Shown here in pieces: positions 21,561 to 31,884 of a stretch of 64,000 bases of DNA. The stretch spans positions 59,195,741 to 59,259,740 of the forward strand of contig CM033714.1 in assembly GCA_019671005.1 (NCBI GenBank), read 5' to 3'. The position numbers were made by a program, and so were the translations under genes. Position 1 is the stretch's first letter, and each line of letters begins with the position of its first letter. This DNA is from Hibiscus mutabilis (taxonomy: Eukaryota; Streptophyta; Magnoliopsida; Malvales; Malvaceae). Below the pieces are notes generated by a model, which had not been told where the DNA came from, did no database searches, and saw nothing but the letters and a program-made list of their open reading frames with translations.

Positions 21561-22109
21561 ATATCAATTCAAGAAGTTTCTTGATATCCTCAAGCAAGTC
21601 CACATCAACTTGCCATTGGTCGAAGCAATTGAACAAATGCCGAACTATGCCAAGTTTCTTAAAGACATTGTGTCCAAGAGAACAAGGCTAGGAGAGTTTG
21701 AAACAATTGCCGCAACAGAGGGATGCATGGCCATGTTGCACAATTGCATGCCACCCAAGTTGAAGGATCCCGAAAGTTTCACAATACCTTGTTTCATCGG
21801 AAACCACTATGTCGAGAAAGCATTATGGGACCTTGGGGCAAGCATAAACTTGATGCCTAAATCAGTTTTCCAGAAACTAGGAATCGGGAAGGCAAGACCT
21901 ACAACAGTTATGCTACAGTTAGCCGACAGATCCTATGTACATCCAGAGGGAAAAATCGAAGACATACTGGTAAAAGTTGATAAATTAATTTTCCCGCTGA
22001 CTTTATTGTTTTGGATTGTGAAGCAGATGAACATGCACCTATCATTCTTGGGAGACCCTTCCTAGCAACAGGGAGAACCTTGATCGATGTTGAAAAATGA
22101 GAACTCACA
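21561..22109 (+). pseudogene. Element C aspartic protease
   Basis: MPNYAKFLKDI, FTIPCFIGNHYV, ALWDLGASINLMP (active-site Asp kept, neighbouring Cys changed to Trp), MLQLADRSYVHPEG. A one-base shift after DKLIFP moves the C-terminal ILGRPFLATG block into another frame, and a TGA follows VEK just before LTMRVND. Confidence 0.87.
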
Positions 22110-23580
22110 ATGAGGGTGAATGACCAGCAAGTTAAACTAAATGTGTTCCAAACCCTAAGGCATGCCGATGATCTAGAGGAATGCCAACTTCTTCATGCCA
22201 CTGTAGAGTTTAACTTCGACGAGGAATTTAGTTGCCTCGGTAACTACATTGCCGATCAAGAGGAACCTGAAGAGTATGAAGAACCGATTGATGAGGAACA
22301 GCAAGAAGAGGCAAATTGGTTAGTCAATCGACCAGGTACATACTTTGAACCACTAGATTACTCAGGTAAGGAAGGTAAAATCGAAAAGCCCTCCACTGAA
22401 CAACCACCGATTCTTGAGTTGAAACAGTTGCCAGAGCAACTAAAATATGCTTACTTGGGAATCGATAATACATTGCCTATAATTATTTCCTCTAAGTTAC
22501 AGCCTGAGCAGGAAAAGAAGCTGATCAAAATGTTGATGCTACAAAAGAAGGCAATAGGGTAGACAATTGCCGACTTGAAGGGAATTAGCCCGGCAGTGTG
22601 CATGCACAAGATTTTGTTGGAAGATGATCACAAACCTTCGATTAAGGCCCAGAGGAGACTGAATCATGCTATAAAAATGGTTGTAATGAAAGAAATCATC
22701 AAGTGGCTTGACGCCGGCATCATATACCCTATCTCTGATAGTGCATGGGTAAGTCCGGTACAGTGTGTACCAAAAATGGGAGGTATAACGGTGGTAAGTA
22801 ATGAAAATAATGAACTAATTCCAACCAGGACTGTGACCGGTTAGAGGGTTTGTATGGATTATCGAAAGCTAAACAAAGCCACTAGGAAAAATCACTTCCC
22901 ATTACCCTTTATTGATCAAATGCTTGACCATCTTGCAGGTAAACCCTTTTATTGTTTTCTTGATGGTTATTCAGGTTACAATCAAATTGCCATAGCACCA
23001 GAAGATCAAGAAAAGACAACCTTCAGATGCTCATACGGTACTTATGCTTTCCGAAGGATGCCGTTCGGATTGTGTAACGCCCCAGCAACCTTCCAAAGAT
23101 GCATGATGGCATTCTTTTCAGACATGGTCGAAGACTTCCTTGAGATCTTCTTGGATGATTTTTCCGTTTTTGGTAATGACTTCGACAGCTGTCTCGACAA
23201 TTTAGAGAAGGTGTTGGAAAGATGTGAAGAAACCGATTTAGTCTTTAATTGTGAGAAGTGCCATTTTATGGTAGATGAAGGAATAGTGCTCGGCCACAAG
23301 ATTTCATCCAAGGGAATTGAAGTAGACAAAGCCAAGGTGGACGTGATCGAGAGATTACCCCCACCAAGTTCGGTTAAAGGAATCCGAAGCTTTCTTGGAC
23401 ATGCTGGTTTTTACAGGAGGTTCATTCATAATTTTTCTAAAATTACTAAACCCTTGTGCAATTTTCTTGAACAGGATAAAGTCTTCAATTTTGATGATTC
23501 TTGCACCCAAGCATTCGAAACCCTAAAAGAAAAACTTGCCTCGGCACCCATTGTCGTTCCACCAGATTAGACGCTACCTT
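22110..23580 (+). pseudogene. Element C reverse transcriptase and PR-RT spacer
   Basis: Acidic spacer EEPEEYEEPIDEEQQEE, a TAG in place of Trp before TIADLKGISPAV (22560), and a second TAG at the end of RTVTG just before RVCMDYRKLN (near 22843) that is shared with B. RT then runs open from 22854: FLDGYSGYNQI, FRRMPFGLCNAPATFQRCM, catalytic FLDDFSVFG, FLGHAGFYRRFI. A TAG replaces Trp after VVPPD near 23568, at the RNase H border. Confidence 0.9.
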
Positions 23581-24002
23581 TTGAGCTCATGTGTGATGCA
23601 AGTTATTTCACGGTAGGAACAGTCCTAGGCCAACGCACAGGTAAGACCTTTCATGTGATATACTACGCTAGTAAAACTCTTAATAATGCTCAAGTGAATT
23701 ACACAACAACGGAGAAAGAGTTACTAGCTGTAGTTTTCACATTTGACAAGTTTCGATCCTATTTGATTGGTACAAAGGTAATTGTTCATATGGACCATCC
23801 GACAATTAAGTATCTATTTGCTAAAAAGGATGCCAAACCTCGTTTGATTCATTGGATATTACTTTTAGAAGAGTTTGACATTGAAATTAAGGACATGAAA
23901 AGAACAGAAAATCAAGTGGTCGATCATTTATCACGCTTAGAACGCAATAGGGAGCAGAACGCGGATTTAGAGATAAGTGATGCATTCTCGGATGAGCAAC
24001 TG
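23581..24002 (+). pseudogene. Element C RNase H domain
   Basis: FELMCDASYFTVGTVLGQ (catalytic Asp present; the usual SD after it is SY), YYASKTLNNAQVNYTTT, DKFRSYLIGTKVIV, then MDHPTIKYL where TDH is changed to MDH, and VVDHLSRL. Open from 23589 into the linker array and on to a TAG at the end of ASAIP near 24225. Confidence 0.85.
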
Positions 24003-24225
24003 TTAGTTGCCCCGGCAACCATGGATGCGCACGCCACAGCAACCAAGGACGCGCATGCCTCGTCAACCCTTGACACCTCAGCAACTCCAGATATGCACGC
24101 CGCGACAACCATTGATACGCACGCCTTGGCAACCCTTGACGCGCATGCCATGGCAACTCTAGACGCGCACGCCTTGGCAACCATGGAAGCAGTTGCCACG
24201 GTAGCACATGCCTCGGCAATACCCT
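24003..24225 (+). repeat. 24-bp coding minisatellite in RNase H-integrase linker of C
   Basis: About eight or nine units of DAHALATL / DAHAMATL / APATMDAH type with GCC-NN-GGCAAC cores; the exact TTGCCCCGGCAA is at 24007-24018. It is about 60 bp longer than the array in B (5793-5955), so unit number has changed since the two copies split. Confidence 0.87.
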
Positions 24226-25508
24226 AGTACGCGGATTTAGTTAATTTCCATGTTTGTGGTATTTTACCTTATGGCCTTACTCACCAAGGGAAGAAACGGT
24301 TTTGCCATGATGCTAAGCATTACTTTTGGGACGAGCCTCTTTTGTTTAAACAATGTGCAGATTAGGTTATACACCGATGTGTCCCTGAAGAGAAGCAACA
24401 TAATGTACTCCGGCAATGCCATTCTTCACCCTATGGAGGACATTTTGGAGGAACTCGTACTGCGGCCAAAGTTTTGCAATTCGGTTTGTATTGGCCAACA
24501 CTGTACAAGGATGCCCAAGAGTTTTACAAGCAATTTGATCGTTGCCAGAGGACGGGCAATATCTCTAGACGATATGAGATGCCACTCCAAAACATCATCT
24601 AGGTGGAATTGTTCGATGTATGAGGGATTGATTTTATGGGACCTTTCCCATCTTCATTCGGCAACCTCTACATTCTACTTGCCATTGATTATTTGTCTAA
24701 ATGGGTTGAGGCAGCTGCAGTTCCCAACAACGATTCCAAGATCGTGCAAAGATTCTTGCAGAAAAATATATTTACACGGTTTGGGATGCCGAGAGTAATT
24801 ATCAGTGATGAAGGCAAGCACTTCGACAACAAACTCATCGCCAAGATGTTACAAGGCTTTGGTGTATCTCACAAGATTGCCACGGCATATCACCCACAAA
24901 CCAATGGGCAAGCAGAAATTTCCAACCGGGAATTGAAGGGTATACTCGAGAAAGTTGTAAATCCCTCTAGGAAGGATTGGTCAGTAAGACTAGATGACAC
25001 ACTTTGGGCATATTGCACTGCATTCAAAACACCCTTAGGTATGTCCCCCTTCCGACTTGTCTATGGCAAAACATGCCATCTACCGGTGGAAATCGAACAC
25101 AAGGCATATTGGGCAATCAAGACCGTGAATATGGATTGGGAAAGTGCCGGACAAAAGCGTTTGTTGGACCTCAACGAGATAGAAGAATTTCGTGCACTCG
25201 CCTATAACAATGCACGAATCTACAAGGAGAAAACAAAGCAATGGCATGACAAGAAACTATTGTCGCGGCAATTCATGCCAGGGCAACTAGTTCTCTTATT
25301 TAATTCTCGGCTAAAACCTTTCCCGGGAAAACTAAAATCAAGATGGTCGGGACCATTCGAAGTTGTCAAACCATTCTCCTATGGTGCCGTGATAATCAAG
25401 TCCATCACTGACGAACATGAATTCAAAGTTAATGGACAAAGATTGAAGCACTACAACGGTGCCCATGTGGAACATAACAAAGAAGTGGTCACCTTAGGAG
25501 ATGCATGA
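24226..25508 (+). pseudogene. Element C integrase
   Basis: The zinc module reads CHSSPYGGHFGG ... then QFDRCQRTGN: the first Cys of the final CxxC is Phe (TTT against TGT in B). TAG and TGA codons interrupt the frame before FMGPFPSSFGN. The core is open from 24636: LLAIDYLSKW, ISDEGKHF and NGQAEISNRE, so the DDE triad with 35-residue spacing is complete. The C-terminal module ends RWSGPFEVVKPFSYGA and the frame stops at LGDA, as in B. Zinc-module damage, rather than active-site loss, distinguishes it from B. Confidence 0.88.
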
Positions 25509-25963
25509 GCATGCTCTCCTTTCAATATTTTCTTTTTTTCTTTTTTTTTCTTTTTTCTTTTTAGGAGATATTTTATTTTATTTTGTCTTCATTATCTTTA
25601 GTTTCTAGGTTTTCTTTGTTTTCTTTTCTTTTCCACAACAAGACTCACAACCACCATGCTAAGGAAATTCACTGCAAACTACTTGCCACGACAACCACAA
25701 CAGAGAATGACCCGACAACTACCTCAGCAGTTGCCACGGTAACAGAAACTGACGATGCCCAGGCAACAACAATGGCTTCGACAACTACTGATGCCCAGAC
25801 AAGTGAACCTACATCGGCAAACATGGATCAAATCAAAGCAATGCTATTCACGCGGTATCAACCACAAGCATTCAACCACCGACCGAAATATGAATCAAGA
25901 AAACATCACGAAGAAAACTTATCACTCGAGGTGACACCTCTCCGACTAACTCATTTCATTTAG
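25509..25963 (+). pseudogene. Element C vestigial env-position ORF
   Basis: After a T-rich spacer, an ATG near 25658 follows ACTCACAACCACC, similar to the context of the env-position start in B. What follows is a short Thr/Ala-rich stretch (TTENDPTTTSAVATVTE) with TTGCCACGACAACC and TTGCCACGGTAAC cores, then KYESRKHHEENLSLEV to a stop at 25963. None of the conserved blocks (EFYTH, LMPTT, GSLFF) is present. Most of the ORF has therefore been deleted, leaving only the repeat-rich tail. Confidence 0.55.
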
Positions 25964-26814
25964 TTTCTTTTAAATTTTGTTTCACTTTTACGTGCATTGA
26001 GGACAATGCTTCTCTCGAGTTTGGGGGGTGTTGGTTTCTAGTTAGTTTCATGTTTAGTTGCATTCATCTTTAGCAATCACATATAGGTTGCATATGTTAC
26101 ATGCCATGCCTTTAATTGGATTTAATTGCTTAAGACTTGTTGAATATCCAATGATAATTTTTGCCACTGCACTTAATTCAAAGAACCTTTAATTTTAGGA
26201 TTGCATGAAAAGAACTTAGAATTTTACTATGGTGCTGAATTGTTTTTACACGGTTGTGGCTTGTTGATTGAAAGAAACTTAGTGAACTTAGATTGCTTAA
26301 AATTTGGGAAAATTTAAAATTGAAAATTAAAAGTTAAATTCTTGCTAGAGGTGCCCGAAACTGGCTCTAGTAGTAAATGCACTTTCTTGCTAGAGGTGCC
26401 CAAAACTGGCTCTAGTAGTTAATGCACATTAAAGAATCGCTAGAGGTGCCCGAAATTGGCTCTAGTCGACTAAAATAAAATGAGAAATTGCTTACTTTGC
26501 TAGAGGTGCCCGAAATTGGCTCTAGTGAAAATAAAAATAAATGCCCCGGTGATTTAATTGATAAAAGCCTATTGTTCACATAGAATCTTGGAAATCAACT
26601 TGCACACAACTACGCACACACATTGTCATAAGCATTATAGTTCGATTCTGGGTAATTTTTGTGCTATTCGAAAAATTAAAAGGTGATCATACTTTGTGCC
26701 ACGGTTCTGAGGTTTGAATTCAAGTTTGAAGCATGTCTTTGATGATTAAAGTCTTGGTAGGTAATTGTTAGTTTGCATTGCTTAAGGACAAGCAATAGTT
26801 CGAGTTTGGGGGTG
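25964..26814 (+). other. Element C 3' UTR with two PPT-like motifs
   Basis: A PPT-like motif CTCGAGTTTGGGGGGTG is at 26014-26030, preceded by GCATTGAGGACAATGC. The true tract CGAGTTTGGGGGTG is at 26801-26814, preceded by GCTTAAGGACAAGCAA. Both phrases are imperfect inverted repeats. The hairpin row lies between them. No ORF. Confidence 0.8.
26345..26525 (+). repeat. Four CTAG-armed hairpin units, 3' UTR of C
   Basis: Units of 26 bases at 26345-26370, 26390-26415, 26440-26465 and 26500-26525, each CTAGAGGTGCC (A or C) ... TTGGCTCTAG-like. Arms CTAGAG and CTCTAG pair, with a second GCC/GGC helix inside. Spacers between units differ in length and sequence while the units are kept. Confidence 0.85.
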
Positions 26815-27044
26815 TGTTAAGTGTTCAAAAGTACTATTTTTATTACCCTTTTTATTCTTATTGCTAGACTTAGGCTCATATTAGTTGCATTATTAGTCAT
26901 TCATGCATGTTTGCATCGTTTCCTTGGTGGACAAGCTTGATTTCATATTTTTCTTAATTTTGTGGAAAAAGGTACTGCTTTGGTGTCTTTTTGTGTGTGT
27001 ATGCAGAATCACTTGGCAAAGCAAAACTGGAACCAGTTGCCAGG
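26815..27044 (+). repeat. Element C 3' LTR, left segment
   Basis: Begins TGTTAAGTGTTC after the polypurine tract, nearly identical to 18178-18410 apart from a few substitutions and a 3-base deletion. It is cut inside GTTGCCAGG by element D; the last five bases CCAGG are the duplicated target. Confidence 0.92.
27040..27044. repeat. Target-site duplication CCAGG, left copy (element D)
   Basis: Repeated exactly at 38754-38758. The target is half of a TTGCCAGG(GGCAA) palindrome of the LTR triplet. Confidence 0.93.
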
Positions 27045-28307
27045 TGTAATCACTCATTTTTTACCGGTTTTTAGTGTTATTAGTATTATTAATAATATTA
27101 TTATTAATATAAAATTAATGAAAAATCAAAAAATAAAAATAATATAATATAAAAAAGTAAAATTAAAAAAAATAAAAAGCAAAAAAAAAGAAAACGAAAT
27201 TATGTGGCTTTGGGATGACCATGCCACCCCTCATAAGCCCCCAATTTCCTATAAATATGAGGCATGGGGGAGGGGCAATTCAGGCACAAATTGAATGAGC
27301 CGGCCATGGCATGCCAATAGGAGAGCTATGCTCTCGGTAGCCAAGGACCGGGGGCAGTGCCCACGGTCCTAACCGGTTCGATCGGGGTCCTATTTTAGAT
27401 CCTATCTAGTTAATATTTTCGGAGAGGTCGTGGTAGATCTCGATGGGGTTCGGTCGGGGTTCGTCATTCGAGCTCCTAGTTAGGTATATTTTCTTCCCCT
27501 TTTATTTGTGTTGTAATTTTTTATGGTTTAATGAAGTAGTAGTTAATTTAAAATTGTGTTTTAGTTTGTATGTTTATTTATGTTTTAGATTAGTATTTAT
27601 TATGTTTTAAATTTATGTTTTATATTAATATTTTATTTATGTTAAATTTGTTTTTATTTACGTGTTAGGTTAATATTTATAAATGTTAGCATCTTATTTA
27701 TGTTAGATTTGTTTTTATTTATGAGTTAGATTAATATTTATATATGTATGTTTTAGATTAGTATTTTATATATGTTAGATTAGTATTTTATCATGTTAAT
27801 ATTTATTTATTTTTTTATTGTATTTAAATTATTTGCCATATTTTATATTTTGCTCACTAAGATTGCATATTGAAATATATTAATTGTCAATGTGGTGGCC
27901 TTTTGTCCGAGCGTAAACGGGGCCAGTATCAGGCGTAGTGATAGTGGTTGGGCGTTTACTCTCGGATAACGGGGCCTTTAAAATTTACCCGCACTTATAA
28001 CCAAATTTTAAATTAACCGTCACTTTAATCCGAAAAGTCTAATATTAATAAAGCAGTAATTATTAAAGTACCAATTTTGGGCGGTGCGGGGGTGCTAATC
28101 TTTCCCCATCCGTAACCGACTCCCGAACCCAACAAGTTCAAAAATCTTTGGTTTTATGGTGTCCGACCTACCTAAGTGGCCGGTGGCGACTCCAATTTCT
28201 AAATAAAATGCGGTTTTTTAAAAACCCCACGGAATAAACATTTTATATCTAAAAAACCACAAACACTTTGAAAACTTCATTTTTTTAGCAAAACGGACAT
28301 CGCTACA
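27045..28307 (+). repeat. Element D 5' LTR
   Basis: TGTAATCACTC to CGCTACA, about 96-97% like 37495-38753 by eye. After a promoter region it has an extremely AT-rich core (27530-27870) of TTTATGTTTTAGATTAGTATT-like imperfect repeats, then a more GC-rich 3' part. Confidence 0.92.
27250..27257 (+). promoter_or_regulatory. Probable TATA box in 5' LTR of D
   Basis: TTTCCTATAAATATGAGG; TATAAATA is kept at 37701-37708 in the 3' LTR (TATAAATAGG). Good match to a plant TATA box. Confidence 0.65.
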
Positions 28308-28309
28308 GA

Positions 28310-28328
28310 TGGCGACTCCGCTGGGGAT
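28310..28328 (+). promoter_or_regulatory. Primer-binding site of D, complementary to tRNA-Arg 3' end
   Basis: TGGCGACTCCGCTGGGGAT, two bases inside the 5' LTR, is the reverse complement of ATCCCCAGCGGAGTCGCCA, which I recall as the 3' end of a plant tRNA-Arg with CCA. tRNA-Arg priming is a known trait of the Ogre/Tat lineage. Confidence 0.85.
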
Positions 28329-28990
28329 CTTTTTTGTCTTTTAACAAAATAAAGAGAGTCAAGCTTTTTCAAATAATTACCGCTTTAATAATATTAGAAG
28401 TTTCGGATTAAAGTGACTATTAAATTAATATTCGGTTGTAATTGCGCGTTTATTTTAACGCATTTAAAATTTGGCATATAAACCCGTTTTTTAAGTGGGG
28501 GAAAACGCTAATGCTTTCGTGGAGATATCGTTCTCCCGTGTAGGCCTAGCAAGTACCTTCGGGGCTCGATAACCTTATGCTTTCGTAAGGATATCGTTCT
28601 TTCGTGCAGGTATAAGCGAATGGGTCCCCCTGAATTGAACTCGGTTGAAAGGAGCCTATAATGGGTGATGATCGGGGGCCTTGCTACTCTTAGCAGACGA
28701 CAGCAAGGACAGTTCGGGTACCTCCTAGAACCAAAACTGCATATAAAGAACATAGAAACCCACCCTGTTAGAGCCATGCGGATAACCTAGGTGTTTTAGA
28801 CGGGATAAATAGGGTTGTTTTGTTTGTTTAATTTACCCTTTATTTATGTATTTATTATTTTTATCCGGTACTAACTCATTTTTTTGTGTTTTATTTTTAT
28901 TTTACACATACTTTTGTTGCATTATCATTGCATCCACATTACATAGAGGCGTTGATTCAAGTGGTTTGCCCGATTAGAAAATCTTTCATC
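28329..28990 (+). other. Element D leader
   Basis: No gene seen. A short tandem pair of about 60 bases occurs at 28508-28625 (ATGCTTTCGTGGAGATATCG and a variant starting ATGCTTTCGTAAGG), each continuing into a TCGTTCT..CGTG phrase. The pair may form a leader hairpin domain. An opposite-strand ORF here is a shadow. Confidence 0.5.
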
Positions 28991-29284
28991 ATGGAAAAAA
29001 TGTGTCTTAGGAAGGACGACATCGATCCAGTCGTGCGACATTGGTCAGAGATTAATCAACAGATCTGAGCTAACAATTTGCCAAGCATGCATATAGTGCC
29101 AAAGTATACACACGAGACCCTGATGGTGGACATACAACGAGCTACAAGGTGTGTGAATGACTTAGCTACCGAAGCCGCGACTCTCCGACCTTTCGTAACC
29201 CCGGACATGGAAGAAGCACCAAGGTTTATCAAGTTGCTCAGAGCTGTCGATGAGCTAGGAGGTAGAGCTAGGGCTTATGTGTAG
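28991..29284 (+). pseudogene. Element D short upstream ORF, function unknown
   Basis: MEKMCLRKDDIDPVVRHW ... a single in-frame TGA at 29066-29068 ... then TLMVDIQRATRCVNDLATEA and APRFIKLLRAVDELGGRA to TAG at 29282. It would be 97 codons without the TGA. It lies 5' of gag, where Ogre elements have an extra ORF of unknown role; I cannot show homology. Charged and helix-prone, with no zinc or catalytic motif. Confidence 0.4.
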
Positions 29285-30860
29285 AACTTTGTTTTGTAAT
29301 TAAGACTTTTTGTAATAGGGACTGTTTTTGAAATAAGGACTCCTTTTGTAATATGGACCCTTTTTGTAATCTGGACCCTTTAATTCCCATGAAAGTCGTT
29401 CGAAAGTGTGATTACCAGTGGAATCAACACCTTTATTTGCATTCATGTTGCATATCATGACATGGTGTTGATTCAAGAACAGTTCATTAAAAGGCTTTCA
29501 AAATAGAAAAAGTCTGTTTTGCCAGAAACGATAATATTACAGTATCAAGTTAGGCCGAGCAAAGACCAATCGAGAAAGAAGACGGTGCGATAGTAAGGCA
29601 CATGCGACGCATAAGATTCAGTCAGGGCCGCAGAACCCCAATTTTAAATCTTCACATTTGACCATTTTGTAAAAATTTTAGATTTTAATTTAACTCATTT
29701 AAAAAAAATTTGAAAATATTATTACTTTGCTTTGAATCTTTTTCCCTCATACAACTTTCAGAATAATAATAATAACAAAAAGAAACCTAAAAGTTTCATT
29801 TTTTAAGTAAGTTAAAACTTTTTGATAATAAAAAAGGGGGAAATTTTTAAACCAAATGATCTTTGAGAATTTTAACTTAAACCCTAAAAATTTTAAAGTA
29901 CTCCCCTAGGACCGATAGAATCCATCCTTGTTTAGACGTATTATTCGTTTGCACCCAGATCTACAGAAGAACAGATCTTGTCTGCATTATGCCTGCACTT
30001 GTTGATGTCCTTTTCAGAAGCCGCAAAAATAAAGATCATGACGTCGCGAGTCCGTGGAATAGAATAAGAGGAGAAGACGAAGTCATCTATCATCCTAAAG
30101 ACGACGTCGAGACGTGGAGCACAGGTTTTGCTTTCAGATGTCAAGGTCTCTAGAATAAATCCAACTATTACCTGTAATTCATTATTAAGTTCTGGAAAAT
30201 AGACATTTTCTCTATTGAAAGATTTTTAAAGACTGTTCGAGAATCAAAATCGCATTTGCATGCATTCTAGCGTTTATAGGGTATTGATTCCCGGAGTGGT
30301 TCCTCAAATCTCAGAAATCGCTCATAATTGGCAAAGGGTCGTCTAGTCAGATATTAGAGGGCACGGATCCAGGGTTTTGTCCCATAGTAAGATTAGAGAC
30401 AATAGAAGAGGAACCATCTGAAGACTTCAGGTCAAACACGGTAAGGAGACACGGTACTGGTAATGAGCAAAGTAAAGTGCAAGAGTTGAAAGAAGCAGAA
30501 GGAAGAAGTGATGAATCAGATGAATACTCTGACGAAAGGTAAGCGATCTATTGAATCGAAAGAAGAACCGATTAAGGATCAGAATAGAAAGCGGGATATT
30601 CAGAATTCTACTTCTAAGCCAGCTAAATACGACAAATTGAACCCTTTTGTGATCCGCATCAGTAAACAGGCGGAAGGTATGTCTGAGTTGGGCTTTCAAA
30701 AAAGTAGAGCTCGGTCCAGAAGAAACCTGAGAAGCAAGTAATGAAAAGAACATCTCGATTCCTGTGAGGTACACCGAACTACTACCAATGTTCATCGTGA
30801 AGAGCCTTATTACCTCGGTGAAGTCTATAGCGAAGAGACAGTCTTATCCGAAAGATTACG
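29285..30860 (+). other. Element D region with no recognisable gene
   Basis: Near 29300-29390 are short repeats of TTTTGTAATNNGGACCC type. After AT-rich sequence come fragments such as the open stretch at 30508-30741 (KGKRSIESKEEPIKDQNRK), lysine-rich and unassigned. I see no family motif. Confidence 0.45.
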
Positions 30861-31655
30861 ACACCGTTTAGGAAGTTTTGGTCATAGTATTGAGGATTGT
30901 GGGGCCCTGAGGAACAAGTTCAAGATCTTATCACGATGAGAATGTTGGGTTTCAAAGACGGAGTTCCCCAATTCTATAGTAAGCTAATAATCACCCTAGG
31001 GGAAAAGTCAATCAAGAATCGATATCCAGGACAAAGTTCAAGTAATGCCGAAGTGGGCCACTCAAGCGAGTTAAATTTGAAGATCGGAGATAGGGGCATC
31101 CCAAGAGAAGGATATTCTTTCGAGTTCAGCCAGCTCAGATAAGAGAGAGATAACTTTGATAAAATTGAATTTTCAGAATGATCACCAGAAGCTCTACTGA
31201 GTGTTCAAGAATATCAGATTGGGTCACCTTTAAAGAGTAAATGAACGGTGTTGTTCAGTTGAATGACGACTCAGAATATTGGAAGAAGAGAAACTAGTCA
31301 AGCAAGAATCAAGTCAGGCTGTTATCAGCTAAGTTTGAGGAAATTAGGAATAGGTACGACAGTCTCCAGATATGAGCTACAGAATAACTTAGCCATTAAC
31401 AAGAGTTTTGGAAACAAGTTTACGACAGAGCAATTACAATCCAACACTCTTCAATTGGAAAAGGCAACTTCCAAGCTACAAAAGACTAAGCAGGGGATAG
31501 ATGAAGACCCGAAGATCGATATTACTCGAGCAGATAAGGCGGCTCAACAAGATGGCAGGCTTAGTCAGAACATGGACCAAGTGTTGAACTACAGAGGCAA
31601 GCTGACCAGACTACTGGATGAAGTTAAGAAAGTAGGCACTGAAGCTTATCAGTAA
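30861..31655 (+). pseudogene. Element D decayed ORF: GHS..C motif and coiled-coil-like segment
   Basis: Near 30870-30925 the frame reads FGHSIEDCGALRNKFKIL, which resembles the zinc-like GH-x-x-x-x-C segment at the Gag C-terminus of Tat elements. From 31263 to 31655 there is a 130-codon ORF with hydrophilic, heptad-like content (LQLEKATSKLQKTKQG, VLNYRGKLTRLLDEVKK). Neither part shows an enzyme motif. This may be a duplicated or displaced gag end, or part of the extra ORF. Confidence 0.4.
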
Positions 31656-31884
31656 CTGTAAATATCTAATATTTGATATAATGAAACCTTTTGGCCTCAA
31701 TGAACATCGTTCTATGGGGATCACTTTTGGAATCAATACCTTATTGCATTCATGTTTATATTTTAGGATTGCATTGCTTTGCACGATCCTGGTATGTTTT
31801 ACATGACATTATCATTACCTTGCATTATTATTACCTTGCATAAATTTTATGAGGAGTAATTCAAAGACCAATTAGGGTTTTATC

